A stretch of DNA of 64,000 nucleotides from Ariolimax columbianus (GCA_036924085.1 JAVGWX010000004.1:7068544-7132543), one strand, 5' to 3'. Numbered from the stretch's first letter, positions 23,721 through 34,807 are shown. The notes: generated by a model not told the origin, from the sequence alone. A program made the numbers and translations.

Positions 23721-23974
23721 AGGGGACGGCGTGGCCTAGTGGTTATGTGACACGGCTCACAACCATAAGGTGCTGGGTTCGATCCCCATCTCAGCACCGG
23801 CCGTTACCCCGGGGAAGCAAACCCTTAGAAAATGCAGGAGGAAGCAGACCCTTACATAAAATGCATGCTGAAGTCGGATGCACTGGGCCGACAGGCGCAA
23901 AATAAAAACGCAGTGCAATGTACACCGCGTTGGGGATTAGAGAAATAAGGCGAACGCAAAAAAAAAAAAAAAAA
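23721..23974 (+). mobile_element. tRNA-derived SINE inserted in 18S relic
   Basis: The head folds like a tRNA, with a polymerase III A box (TGGCCTAGTGG at 23732) and B box (GGTTCGATCCC at 23776). A tRNA-unrelated body follows, with CTGAAGTCGGATGCACTGGG and GCAAAATAAAAACGCAGTGC, then a pure poly(A) tail of about 19. It is flanked by a 12-base duplication of 18S sequence, so it landed by target-primed insertion after the rDNA was already here or in a parent rDNA copy. A near-identical copy lies on the minus strand at 49388-49649 and two decayed copies are at 40753 and 41513. Confidence 0.9.
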
Positions 23975-24503
23975 AAGTTACGGGGCCTCGAAAGCGTCCA
24001 GTATTGTAATTTTTCTTCACTACCTCCCCATGCAGGTAATGGGTAAAATGCGCGCCTGATGCCTTCCTTGGATGTGGTAGCCGTTTCTCAGGCTCCCTCT
24101 TCGGGATCGAGCTCTGATTCCCCGTTACCCGTTACAAACATGGTAGTCCTGTCATTTACCATTTGATAGGGCTGAGATTTGAAAGATGCGTCGCCGGCTA
24201 AAGAGGAGAATCGATCAGCACAAAGTTATCCAGAGTCACTATTGGGGACGCCGCAACCCAGCCAGGGGAAACGAGATTGGTTTTGAACTAATAAAAGGTG
24301 CACTTTCTGCGAAGGTCGGGGCATGGTAAGCATGTATTAGCTCTAGAATTGCCACAGTTATCCAAGTAGAATCGTGTCATCTAAGGAACCTCGACTGATT
24401 TAATAAGCCATTCGCGGTTTCACCGTGAGACAGTGTGAACTTAGACATGCATGGCTTAATCGTTGAGACACGCATATGACTACTGACATGATCAACCAGA
24501 TAT

Positions 24504-25000
24504 CTGTCGGAGACGTACGAACCACACACACCGGTTGGCGGATGACGGATGTGTAAAAAGCTAGACGAGGACGGCTGCAGCAACCGACTGACGGACGGTT
24601 GTTCCGTCACTCACTCCGTGGACCTATGACCGCCTGATAGTGTCCCGTACACACCAGCCGACCGACCGATCGGGCTCGCTCTGGTAGGGAAGGCAGCGCT
24701 CTGTGCAGAACGGATCTCAACGGCCCGAGCGATGAATTTCACTGAGACTGGAGACGATTTTTGCCCGCCGACCTGCCCTTCTCCCGAGAGTTGGTCGGGC
24801 GAGGACATGGCATTTAGGCAGGATTCCTGTTTTCCATTTGCCGGTCATAAGCTCTTAGCGAGAGAATGACCACCAGCGAAACGAACTGTCGAGGAAGGCT
24901 AAAAGCCTTCGAATAAACACCACTGACTGTCAAGTTTCTCGATACGGACAACAGTAACGCACCGTTGCCAGCGGTACGATGCAACAAATTTGGACTTACA
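24504..25000 (-). other. rDNA 5' external transcribed spacer / upstream region
   Basis: It lies directly 5' of the 18S start on the minus strand and is GC-rich compared with its surroundings. About 240 bases of it (24660-24905) match 60140-60386 in the opposite orientation, including CATGTCCTCGCCCGACCAAC and GATCCGTTCTGC-type blocks. It has no coding signal; the ORFs across it are GC-driven. GC content drops sharply past ~25000, marking the edge of the rDNA block. Confidence 0.65.
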
Positions 25001-27392
25001 ACTTCGGATATAGTTAATCTTTGTATTAATACATATACTATTAGATTATTTAGTTCAGATGTATTTTGCTCACTTTAATAACACTGTGTATGCTCATCTG
25101 TAATGCTATCATTTTAGCTGTTCTGTTTGCTAATTTTTGGTATTGTAGATATGCGTGTTTTCGTGAATCTAACTACTGTGGTAACGCCATATTCTGCCAC
25201 AAAATACGTCTTCAATAGAACTCCAAACCTCGCTATTTGCAAGCTTGAACGATGCTAATTATCTGACAATATCTGTTATCAATATACTTTTAATGTTGTT
25301 ACCGTTTTGTCATGATCAATGAGATCAAGCATTGTAAGATGTGTCCATATCGAATTCATATCTCATTCTATCTGACCAAATATTATGAAATATAACATCA
25401 GTATCTATATCATACTGTATACCATAGTCAAATGGAGCTACGGGGATACACCCAGACATACAATCCGTAGTGGTAATACATGTGACGGTTGTATAGCAAT
25501 TGCGAACACATTCCTGAAGCTAAGCTTGTGTCACACTGCATGCTTAGCATTACGTGCATTGGATTACATCAGTAAGGCTGAGAGGGTGATCCTGCAGTTT
25601 AGGAATGTTATAGTATTCATTTTGAGTGCCCAGGCTTGTACCCTGGACAGTCTCCTCCTATGGCGCCACACGCATGGTCTACCCAGACTGTGACACAGTA
25701 AAAACACAGTAATAACTTCACTTTACTGCCGACATTACACTGTCATTACTTAAAAAGCAGACGATCAAAATGATACGCAGCGATGTGAATGTGTATTAAT
25801 AAGGTAGTGTAAATATTATAAGAACAATTTGCACAACACGTTATTACAGCTTCTATCAGGAACAATTATTTAATCACATACCATAGGTACTACCTTAACT
25901 ACAACTGGAACTCCCGTACTATATATTCACATTCTAAACTTTAAGCGTTTCGTGCACTGTTGTATCTAGTTATCTCCTTTATTGTAAATAGTTGCCCATG
26001 AATCATTCAATCTCAAATTTATTTGAAAATATTCGATACGAACAGAACATGAAGCAACAATATTTTGGCTTTACCCAAATAGATATGATTACACCGATAC
26101 AATACTAGTTCGTCATTATAAAAGCCCAACTCAGAGAATAGTTACAGATAGCAAGATATCTGCCCTGCTTAAATAACTCCTCAGATTCGTAATCTCGTGT
26201 GCAATGTTCATATATTTGTATTTCTTTAAAATCATGCCCTATTTATAATTATGACTTTGCTTTATGTTCCTCGTTTCTTAGAACGTGTCTGTGATTTCTG
26301 ACTTTAGGGCAGCTTCGTTCATAAATGTTTCTTTGTGGAATACAATTGATGCTTGAATGCGTTACTCAGGGAAGAGATCCTGGGTGTTTTGCATAAACGT
26401 TTCTCTCACAATTTTCAGGAATGGATCCATATTATTTTCTCCACAAAATATTGTATTCAATCACTACTCCGAGAAACGTTGTTTAGTATTTTGGCAAAAC
26501 TTTTCTAACATGCATCACCACTGGTCTATAACTTGCCTCGAAACACACTAACTGCTGTACATATACTCACTATAATCATTCGACGAATAATGCCAGATGA
26601 ACGTATTTCTAAGTATACACGCCAACTTGAATCTATCCACATGGAATCATTTCAGTTTTACATATGTCTTATAATCCGTTATCCGTTATCATCTTCGCAG
26701 CCTACATCTTTTTATCTTTTTATCCAAGTAATGTAAACGTCTTTTTAAAAAAATGGTATCAATCAAAATCGACTCCTGCTGTCAGCATCCCGCTTTTGAG
26801 TCTTAGTATTCGTTACTGGATTCAATTAGTTTCACTGGCATGCCACTATTAGACGTAACTAATCGCACAACTTCTGTTCATCCTTGACTGTCCGGTGATA
26901 ATTACTAGTGTTTGGTCTCACCATAAAATTGACTTCATTGCGTCCCAGGATTACCATCACTTGCACAGATTGATGATTACCGATCTTCAAAGTGAAGCTC
27001 ATGAGGATCGCCATATGGTAATATTTATCTCAAACTTCGACTCATGTATATTTCGGTTGTTCTCGCTAGTCAAAGACTTCCTCTTGTGCAATTGTAGTTA
27101 TCGAAATATACATTCGAGGTTGTCAAACTGGGGTGAAATAGACCGCCAGTTCGTGCAACTCTTTCTGATTCCTGACTCCGACGAAAGTGTGTTCTCGAAA
27201 TGCTTGTTCAATGTCATTGTAGTACTACATTCAGCAGGGACAATTGTAGCTTATTTATGACAATTTTAATGTGTGATACATTTTTTTTAATGTACATATT
27301 TCTCTGATGTTGGTGAAAACGTATTTTGCTATTCTTATTCGTTTCCTGTTTTCCTATATTTCATACGTTATAGGTTTGATTCTGTATTTAAC
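25001..27392. other. Intron 2, middle part, unassigned
   Basis: AT-rich DNA. Plus ORFs at 25385-25693 (102 codons, hydrophobic start), 26357-26736 and 26895-27260 have no recognised domain and no splice support in phase with the host gene. Confidence 0.3.
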
Positions 27393-27417
27393 AGTGTGCA
27401 TGTGTGTGTGTGCGCGG

Positions 27418-27450
<33 letters not shown>

Positions 27451-27486
27451 TTTGTGTGTGTGTGTGGGGGGGGGGGGTGGGTGGGT
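27393..27486. repeat. (TG)n microsatellite with poly-G end
   Basis: TG dinucleotides with scattered changes, closing with about 11 G and GGGT repeats. Confidence 0.9.
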
Positions 27487-27716
27487 TAGTAAATGGCCAT
27501 CACTTGACGGTGATCAGAAATGGCCAATGTCAAGCAGCAAAGGGCATCACATTTTACTAACGTGTATGTCGAATCAGTGAACAAGGACGTGTCCATGCTT
27601 ATTTTTAAATCAAAAGTACAGATGGTAGAAACTTGAATGTAATCTCAGAATAGCCATTCAATTGTAACTCGCACATGGATATCAATAGTCGGATCATTTT
27701 TCATCGTTGGTCCTTC

Positions 27717-27842
27717 AAATACGTTAGTTACTCTTAATTACGTCTTGGTAGTACCTTGAAATACGTTAGTTACTCTTAATTATGTATTGGTAGTACCCTG
27801 AAAAACGTTAGTTACTCTTAATTACCTGTTTGTAGTAGCTTA
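27717..27842. repeat. 42-bp minisatellite, three copies
   Basis: The unit starts AAATACGTTAGTTACTCTTA and ends in a TGGTAGTACC-type string; the third copy is the most diverged. Confidence 0.9.
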
Positions 27843-27999
27843 CAGTGGCTTTTCTGATATCATGACTGGTAATTTGGGAAACTGACTCGGATCTATCTGG
27901 CTGAAGCACAATGCAAGGTTCCAGTGTAAGCTCACCACTGTAGAGATCACAATGGCAGTTGCCATCTCGTCAGTCAGATTGCAAAGGTAATAACATGTT

Positions 28000-28260
28000 T
28001 TAATAAAGAACTGCTCTGAAACGATGTCGGGTCTTGATTAGCATGTTTCAACTTAACCATGAATAACATAATCTGAGCAGTATGTTTTGGTTCATTGTTG
28101 CTTTTCTCCTTTACCTTCACTATGGATCATTGCCAATGACATTTACATATGTACATGCGCTCATATACTCCATATTTAAGTAGTTCTTTAGTCTTTATTC
28201 CTACTGTTCCAAATTTTTTAAAAGCTTTCAGACTGCTAGCATCTTTCTTTCCTTGAATAC
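28000..28260 (-). pseudogene. LINE reverse transcriptase fragment, decayed
   Basis: Minus-strand ELLKYGVYERMY (~28160) and VKVKEKSNNEPKHTAQ (~28100) resemble the finger region of the better-preserved fragment at 29200-29885 (LLLCGVRRRMC and IRVKVN there). About 100 nucleotides align directly between 28030-28130 and 29230-29325. It looks like a second piece of the same family, too decayed for a clade call. Confidence 0.4.
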
Positions 28261-29199
28261 ATAGTTCAGTGACTGTTCCAGTTTCGTTAGTTTTATTGCA
28301 TTTTCATTTAGGTTGAGGCTTGTTTTTAACTGTTTCTTGATGTATCATGCATTACTCTTCTGTACTTTGAAGCAGCTTTTTAATTTAATGTCACTGCTCA
28401 GAATCTGGTCCCCTGTTGCTAATTATCATATGATTGCTCTACTTTACTGTTTATTTTTATAATTGGATATCACTGTGCAATCGTTCATCAATGTCTGCTA
28501 ATTATCTGGCAATCAATAATTGTTTCTGTATGAGCATGCGTTTGCTCTGTAATCATAATGTTATAATATATAAAAGTCTGTTCAACGGTAATCTTGTGGA
28601 ACACATTTTCGCTCTAAACAAGGAGTTATGTTAGTGCTGCACTGTTCATTTATAATTCTATTTAATCCCCTTATTTAACTAAAAAAGTACCTACTTTGAC
28701 AATTACCAGAATAAAACAATGTCCAATTTATGAGTATATATGGCAGCTGGTGATTGCATACGTCTGTCTTCTGAAAAGTATTTTTACAGCGCGGTTGACA
28801 CATATGTATTGTGAACAATTAATTTGCGAACATTAACAAAAAATGCTTTAATTAATATCATTTATTTCTCATATACACGTTGCAACTCTCATTATAATTT
28901 TTTCAGTATCAACAATGTATCCCGTACTTAGCTTAAGAGAGGCCTAACTTTATCAGTCTGATCGTGTCGAGTTGCAGTCAGTCCTGGACCTTTATGCAGT
29001 TTTTGCAAATTGGAAACTATTCTCTTCTTGCCAATTGACAGCGTAATCTAGCTGGCATATCTGAATGGCCTGCCCCATTATCCATTTAGTATTCATTATT
29101 AGAAATAATTTGTACTCTTGAACTTATTCTCAGGAAAAGAATTCAATTCCGGCATTCATATGCAAAAATAACAGTGTCTTCTTTTACCTTTTTAACTGG
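28261..29199. other. Unassigned, probably decayed LINE
   Basis: It lies between two LINE fragments on the same strand and may be the lost palm and thumb of the 29.2-29.9 kb element, but no catalytic box could be read. Confidence 0.25.
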
Positions 29200-29885
29200 G
29201 AGACCTGCTCGGAAGTATTGCATGGGTCCAGATCAGCATGTTTCATCAGAGTCCTGACTCACACATTTCGGGCAGTATGTTTTGGTTGACTGTATGCTAA
29301 CCACATTTACTTTCACTCTGATATATCTATGTTGGACGAAGTTCCTGATCGGTTAACACATACGACGACGGACTCCACATAAAAGAAGTTTGTTTATTAT
29401 CCCCGATCTTAACAACTTATAAAATCATTTATCTATGTCTACCCAAGATGCCAGTGTTTATTTACTTCATGCACATCATCTACTTGAGTATTGTAAATTA
29501 ATTGGTCATCTGCTGATTTATTTTGTCTACATTCATCTTGTTTGGGTGAAAGCGTGTTTTTTGTATATTCTTGTGTCACAAAAATCTTGCAATTACCAGT
29601 ATTTCCATCAGTGTGCATGTGCAGCAAATGACGTTATTGGAACTGTGTCAGCTTTTGTTTGTCTTATCCCAGTTTTACAATGGGAATCATGTTTACATTC
29701 TTCCCCATTTGCGACACTGTCCGTTTTTTTACCAGGTTGCATGTATGATTTGTAACCTTTTTAGTTTTGAGACCAAGATGTTACAAATTGTCATTTTTTA
29801 TTTTGTCTTTTTCTGTAGATGTCTTGTTTTGGAGTTGTTTTAGCGCATCTTATAATTCGTATTGGGTAAATTGTGTTTTCATGTG
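29200..29885 (-). pseudogene. Jockey/I-like LINE reverse transcriptase, N-terminal half
   Basis: Minus-strand order: FTQYEL then a stop then DALKQLQNKTSTEKDKIKND (29872-29800); LSPKQDECRQNKSADDQLIY (~29545), equivalent to family L-S-P-x-Q-A-G-F-R-x-x-R-S-T-E-D-Q; VDIDK and LLLCGVRRRMC (~29430-29370); and IRVKVN (~29310). These are the pre-finger and finger blocks in correct order. Stops and frameshifts abound and the palm is not seen. Confidence 0.62.
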
Positions 29886-30129
29886 CCTCTCTGTTACAGT
29901 TAGTATTTGTCCGTTTGATTGTATCTCATTTTCTTATATACTTGCTATTACCTGTTATGATTGTTTTCCGAATCATTATAATTTTTTTTCAATACATATA
30001 TTCGATTCACGCTTTCAGACAACCGTATTATAAATTCTTCTAATGTGATGTTTTATATTATTATGGTTTCACTATTCAGTAACTGCAGGTGTACATAAAG
30101 TTGTCATTGTCATTTGAAGTTCCCAATTA

Positions 30130-30670
30130 GACCAAATGAGTATATACTACATCGTTATTGCTCTAGCGGAGTGAGTTTGCTTCTGCATATCATATGCGTG
30201 GGAGTACTGTAGTATGTGTCCCTCATCATTTCGTGCCCGCACGCATGTACGCAGGGTTGAGATGCTAATATTCAACTGTGTATTCCTATGTTCAACGAGA
30301 CGGCTATGTCCTACTCTGAGCACATTACAACATCATGCTATTGTCTGTTTTTGTTAACCAACACTTGAAATATTGATGGCGGCTCTCTGACTTATTCTAT
30401 CAACCTTTCATTTGGTTAGTATGTAAATAGTGTCTCCGGCTGCTCGTCTGTAGCACACTGCCTAGTCAGTTGATATGTTACCGTGTTTTACAAAACTTCA
30501 CAATTACATGTATATTTACTGCATAACAATATTGCGCTGGCTGCTAAGTTTAGAAAGTAGAGCCTGTAGACTTTACAGTTTGCTGGACGTCAGTGCTTGA
30601 AGTGCTGATGTGCCCCGATATTGAAGTTCATCAATTTCTCAGTCCTCACCTTGATTGCATGGATTTGTGG
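30130..30670 (-). pseudogene. RNase H-bearing LINE, RNase H and tail
   Basis: The minus strand gives ALQALTSSKL, a stop, then SLQALLSKLSSQRNIVMQ (30600-30530), matching the third conserved block of a LINE RNase H domain. RVGHSRLVEHRNTQLNIS (~30300) and ARNDEGHILQYSHAYDMQ (~30235-30190) follow, equivalent to L-R-T-G-H and the zinc-ribbon x-E-H-I-L-Q. It is inactive. It lies 5' of, and is separate from, the reverse transcriptase relic at 29200-29885. Confidence 0.6.
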
Positions 30671-30904
30671 ATAATACATATGGCGTTCTTACCTGATTGG
30701 TATTCCTGAGTGTATTTATCAAAGTGTATCTCTCATTTCAAGCTAGAATTAGCATTCCTTCTTTCTTCCAGACATCACACAATTTGGTTAGATCAAATTC
30801 CGTACACGTCTGTTTATATATCCTTTCGGCACACACACTGATGTTCGTGTGGTGAAGATGTATTCGTCATCTCGTTATTACAATATTTTCAAGAATGCAA
30901 TGGT
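30671..30904. other. Unassigned
   Basis: A short AT-rich spacer between a LINE relic and the tandem array. Confidence 0.3.
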
Positions 30905-31555
30905 GCATACGTGACGTCAGATCGTGATTACAAGACGTAACGCTTTTCAGATGTGTTAAATTGGCGTCACATCTCTACAAGAAGTAAAGGTATACAGAGG
31001 GGCAGATGTAACGTCATATCGTGATTACAAGACGTAAAGGTATACATAGGACCATAAGTGGCGTCACATCATCATTACAAAACGTAAAGGAATGTAGTGG
31101 GGCAGACGTGACGACAGATCATCATTACAACCCGTAAAGTTATACAGAGGGCAGATGTGGCGTCGGGTCGTCATTACAAGATGTAAAGGTACACAAGGAG
31201 GCATAAGTGGCGTCATATTGTGACTTTATAACGTAAATGCATGCAGAGGAGCAGACGTGGCGTAAAATCATTACAAGACGTAAAGGTATACACATTGGCA
31301 CACGTATCGTCATATCATCTGTACATGACGTAGAGGTACACCGATGGACAGACGTGGCATCAGTTCATAATTACAAAACGTAAATGTGTTCATAGGAATA
31401 GACGTAGTGTCATATCATCATTACAAGCTGCACATAGGGGCAGACATGACGTCGGATCATTACAAGACGTGAAGGTAAACATATGGCATAGGCGTGACGT
31501 CAAATCAGTAAACGAGTTATAGGTATATTGAGAGGCATACTTGACATCGATTGTG
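30905..31555. repeat. ~50-60-bp degenerate minisatellite with TGACGTCA sites
   Basis: About 12 units, each with a core like GACGTGGCGTCATATCGTCATT followed by ACAAGACGTAAAGGTATACA and AGGGGCA. Copies diverge strongly. Two units keep the palindrome TGACGTCA exactly (near 30911 and 31495) and others have one-base variants. Confidence 0.8.
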
Positions 31556-31559
31556 ATTA

Positions 31560-32070
31560 AAAGAAATAGCTGTCCATCGTTGTCGATGAGGACCGCCGAT
31601 ATCATCTTTGTCAAAGATGTCTTTGTTGGGTGTGAGTACGCATATGACTGAAACCGGTCAATGCGGGTTCGAAAACATCTACTACATAACGGACACACGA
31701 GGTGTGTAGAAGGAGAGGGTGTTTCCGCTGCTTGGGATTTCCGGGTCTTGCATCTGCTCTGGGATTTCACAAAAAAAGTTGTCTTCGCCGGTAGCTACAC
31801 CTACTTTGACTGCGCTTCTCCAGTCAGATCTGTTTTGCGTACGACATTTCCAGGTGTCAATGTCCATCTGGCAACTTTTCATTGAGTCCTACAGACCGTC
31901 TATAAAATGATATTTCTTTTTGTTGGCGCTCTCTCATGCGTCATCCTTCTCTCGGCTCGCCGTAGAGAAGCTCATTTGGGAGCCGCTCATCTGACTTACG
32001 GACGAGATGTCCGGCCCATCCTAGTCATGTTTTTTCTAACAGTGCAGGGACGCTGGGCATGTACCTACTT
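31560..32070 (-). pseudogene. RTE-like LINE C-terminus with C2H2-like end
   Basis: Minus-strand order: LGWAGHLVRKSDERLPNELL and YGEPRE (32025-31955); MDIDTWKCRTQNRSDWRSAV (~31880); then HLVCPLCSRCFRTRIDRF with a partial C2H2 pattern (~31700). Family members have L-R-W-x-G-H-V-x-R, G-E-L-x-x-G-K-R, D-R-x-x-W-R and a closing C-P-x-C-x-R zinc finger. It is the same broad family as the plus-strand relic at 15380-16490. No reverse transcriptase is present. Confidence 0.68.
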
Positions 32071-32109
32071 TCAGAATGTGGAGTTTTCACATAACTAGGC
32101 AGCTATTAT

Positions 32110-32560
32110 TTAGACAGTATGAAGTACATACAACGATGTCAGTTAAGAAAACAGAAGGCAAGAAGATTTACCATTGCATTGTCGACTTTATGGAAGCCGA
32201 ACGATATTAAAACATTCATGGAAATTAACCTCTTCAATTCCAACGTCAAATCCGTTCTATTATTGTTTATTCTTAACATGGAGAACAACACAGGTACATT
32301 TAAAAAAAGGTACATACTTTCGTAAATGGTTGCTTGCGCAAAATATAAGGGTGGAGATGTACGGCAAGATCTAAAACGTGGAACTGATAGGGAAAAACTG
32401 GACATATAACAGTGAATCATGACATACAATGGAGGCGATTACGATCGATAAACCGCACCTTACACAACTAATGGTTAAACATTACCAGACACGCTCTGTG
32501 GCTGGAATCCACGTACGTGGCAAGAGACGTAGGGTGAGACAGAGACAATCATAGAATAGG
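32110..32560 (+). pseudogene. Non-LTR retrotransposon C-terminal fragment
   Basis: The plus strand reads RKQKARRFTIALSTLWKPND, INLFNSNVKSVLL, then FINGCLR-like and NITRHALWLES segments, with a frameshift giving WNPRTWQE near 32500. A widespread invertebrate LINE group has the order A-F-x-x-L-x-x-I-W-K-S, F-N-S-N-V-K-S-V-L-L-Y-G, then a G-H-x-L-R-K and W-N-P-Q-G-K-R-x-R-G tail. Several stops are present. Confidence 0.6.
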
Positions 32561-33570
32561 GAACCGAAAGTGAATGTAAAAGCAGCAAACTAGAGGTGAA
32601 CATAATTTGATCTAATGGCTCCTGCTAGGAATACGTATGGGATATTTGGTGACCACATATGTTCCCAAGAGAGGTGATACGTTTTTTATTTGATTATTTG
32701 ACAGACAATATATAATGAATTATTTAAAAAAAAATTATTTTCAGTACAGTTTCTTTTTTCCTAAAAGAACGATATAATTTACATTGCTTGTCATTACAGT
32801 TATTTGTGATATATAGTTATAGAGTGATTCGAGTTATTTGGTACGGCTATTATCACGAATGTGATATGATATGTTTGCTAAACACCTTCTGGATAATATC
32901 TATATACTTAATGACATTTTTTTTTAAAACCATATACTTTGTCGGTTCGCCGTGGAACAAATGTGTTCATAGATGAAGAACGATGTGAATATCCAATTCG
33001 TATTTCTTAGTCAACATGTATGTCTAAAGGGGCATACGTACTTGAAAAGGTCCCAGCTATTGCATGACGAGATAAGGTTTTCTTGTTTAGCGGGCTAGGC
33101 ACGAGCAGCTTAATACGTCTAATACTCTGCGGCGTTGGGACAAGCGTTTACGGAGGGTGCTTAATTCATGTACGAGTCTATCTCAATAGACTCAAACACT
33201 AGAGCAAAGTAGTCCAGCATCATGTTAGGTGCCATGTATGGTGTTCCAAACAAACCAACAAACCATGGCCGGTGGTATGCTATTGTAAATATTTAGTTCC
33301 CTGTTACGACATGCTCTCTGTGACGGAGTGGTGATATTCTTGTACTTGTCATTCACACAAATCCTGCCCTACTGCTCGTATACCGAGTACGTCATTAAAC
33401 TATGTAGTGTGCCATCTATTTTGCGAACCATTCTAAACGATTCGATAAAATGCACTCAAAATGTCAAATACGTGTTTCTTTATTCCCGATGTATCTATCT
33501 ATTTAAATAAATAAGAATACCATTAATATAAACGCATTATTGTAAACATTAAATACATATAATGACCATC
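32561..33570. other. Unassigned stretch
   Basis: AT-rich, T- and A-run-bearing intronic DNA; no motif recognised in ORFs at 32788-32976 and 33328-33510. Confidence 0.35.
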
Positions 33571-33582
33571 GTCTGGTTGATC
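33571..33582. repeat. Target-site duplication of LINE copy 1, left
   Basis: GTCTGGTTGATC here recurs exactly at 34808-34819, immediately after the LINE's GAA tail. Confidence 0.8.
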
Positions 33583-34807
33583 CAATTTTAGAACTTGAAA
33601 ACAATTGTAGAACTTGAAAAGATTACAAAACTGCAATCCATGACCGACAGAAGAGACTGCAGAGCCCAGCTGCAGTCAGAGAAACTCCGAAGACTGACGG
33701 ACCATCCAATGTACCAGAGGCTAAACAATTTGGGAACTGGGAAACTAAAGCGGAGAAACTTTGCAGAAATAGCCAAAGCAAAGATGCACGAAGATCCCAT
33801 AAACGCACTAACAACACCAAAACCCATCACTACTGTACGAAAACCTACTTGGAGGCAGGATATATTTCCAGAGGTGGTAGAAAATATACCAGGTATTGCA
33901 AACAAAAACTGCCAGACCGAAAAAGAAAGGAGAGACACTACCCTAAGCTTCATAACGAAAAGCTACCCAAGCATGGACTGGACCCATGCATACACCGACG
34001 GTTCTGTAACAAACACTACACAGAACGGAGGGGCAGGAGCATTCCTGAACCTACCAAATGGCAGAAAAATAACACTGCCATTCGCTACTGGTAAGTACAC
34101 GAGCAATTTCAGAGCAGAGGCAGAGGCACTGAGGGCGGCAGTGGAAGAAATGGTAACACACAGTGAAAATGAGAGCCATATAGTCCTGCTGACAGATGCT
34201 CTCGAAGTAGTCACAGCACTAAAAAGCCAGAAAAACACTGAGCTTAATGACTTAAGAGCAGCACTCTGCAAACTGTGCCAACAGTCCGCACCAAAAAGGG
34301 TAGTGGTACAGTGGGTTCCGTCACACTGCAACATCCTAGGCAACGAGGAGGCAGACAGACTGGCAAAAGAAGGTGCAAGGCTACCACAAATAGATACCAG
34401 TATGACGTACGAAGAGTCAAAACGGCTTATCAAAGCCAGGTACATGTCCAAATGGGAAACCGAACATACTGGTTACACCAAAAACGATGCCTATTACCAG
34501 TTGAACCGAAGAGAGCAGGTCGTTGTCTTCAGACTTCGCACTGGCCACAACAGACTGAGGTACCACCTCTTCAACAAATTGAAGATAGGGTGTACCGACG
34601 AATGCCCGTGCGGTACTGGTAAAATGACAATGAACATCTGCTGCAGAACTGCCCGACATACGAGGATCAGAGAGAGCAGATGTGGCCATTGCCAGTGGAA
34701 CTGCAAGACAAGCTCTATGGTAGTGGCGAGAGTCTCAGGATGACCGCCGCTTTTTTCGAGAAAATAATGGTTACTGTCTGACTGTGTACGCAGAAGAAGA
34801 AGAAGAA
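33583..34807 (+). pseudogene. 5'-truncated RNase H-bearing LINE, copy 1
   Basis: A 382-codon open frame (33595-34743) holds the end of the thumb region (RRLTDHPMYQRLNN), then an RNase H domain. Its catalytic positions are visible: D in AYTDGSV, E in FRAEAEALRAA, D in LLTDALEV and D in NEEADRLAKEGA, with the PSHCN loop. LRTGHNRLRYH and a CPCGTGKMT zinc-ribbon start follow. Compared with the copy at 35963, one base is missing after KMT, which throws the last ~45 codons out of frame. The shifted frame carries on with EHLLQNCPTY to a stop near 34778. The 3' end is (GAA)n. A 12-base target duplication marks a genuine target-primed, 5'-truncated insertion. Clade I/Nimb-like is inferred from RNase H plus the zinc tail. 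Confidence 0.88.

Larger units (their letters stand above)
23003..24503 (-). pseudogene. 18S rRNA, 5' two-thirds, interrupted
   Basis: Sense runs from ~24503 (5' end, complement of CATATGACTACTGACATGATC followed by AACCAG) down to ~23003 (complement of GTCAAATTAAGCCGCAGGCT). Well-preserved landmarks on the plus strand include GAACCGAGGTCCTATTCCAT (23381), CTGGCACCAGACTTGCCCTC (23649), CCTTCCTTGGATGTGGTAGC (24062) and TGTATTAGCTCTAGAATTGC (24332). A SINE splits it at 23721-23974. Other segments are shortened or altered (for example the expected ACCGCGGCTGCTGGC reads with AACGGGGTTGCTGGC), and the 3' third with the decoding helix is absent. It is a pseudogene, although the cores are good enough to mis-map rRNA reads. 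Confidence 0.88.

Noticed and set aside
23721..23800. Genuine tRNA gene
   Set aside because: The A and B boxes belong to a SINE head: a conserved non-tRNA body, A tail and target duplication follow, and the same unit recurs at three other sites.
23003..24503. Functional 18S rRNA gene
   Set aside because: It lacks the 3' third, is split by a SINE, has altered conserved positions and joins to shuffled 28S pieces.
25385..25693. Small secreted-protein gene (102 codons, hydrophobic start, five cysteines)
   Set aside because: No family resemblance, no splice or promoter support, and a length compatible with chance in this composition.
30905..31555. CRISPR-like array
   Set aside because: Units are tandem without unique spacers of fixed length, divergence is even across the unit, and the sequence is from an intron-bearing eukaryote.
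33588..34451. Minus-strand ORFs (121 and 162 codons)
   Set aside because: They are antisense to the RNase H LINE open frame, which has clear catalytic motifs.
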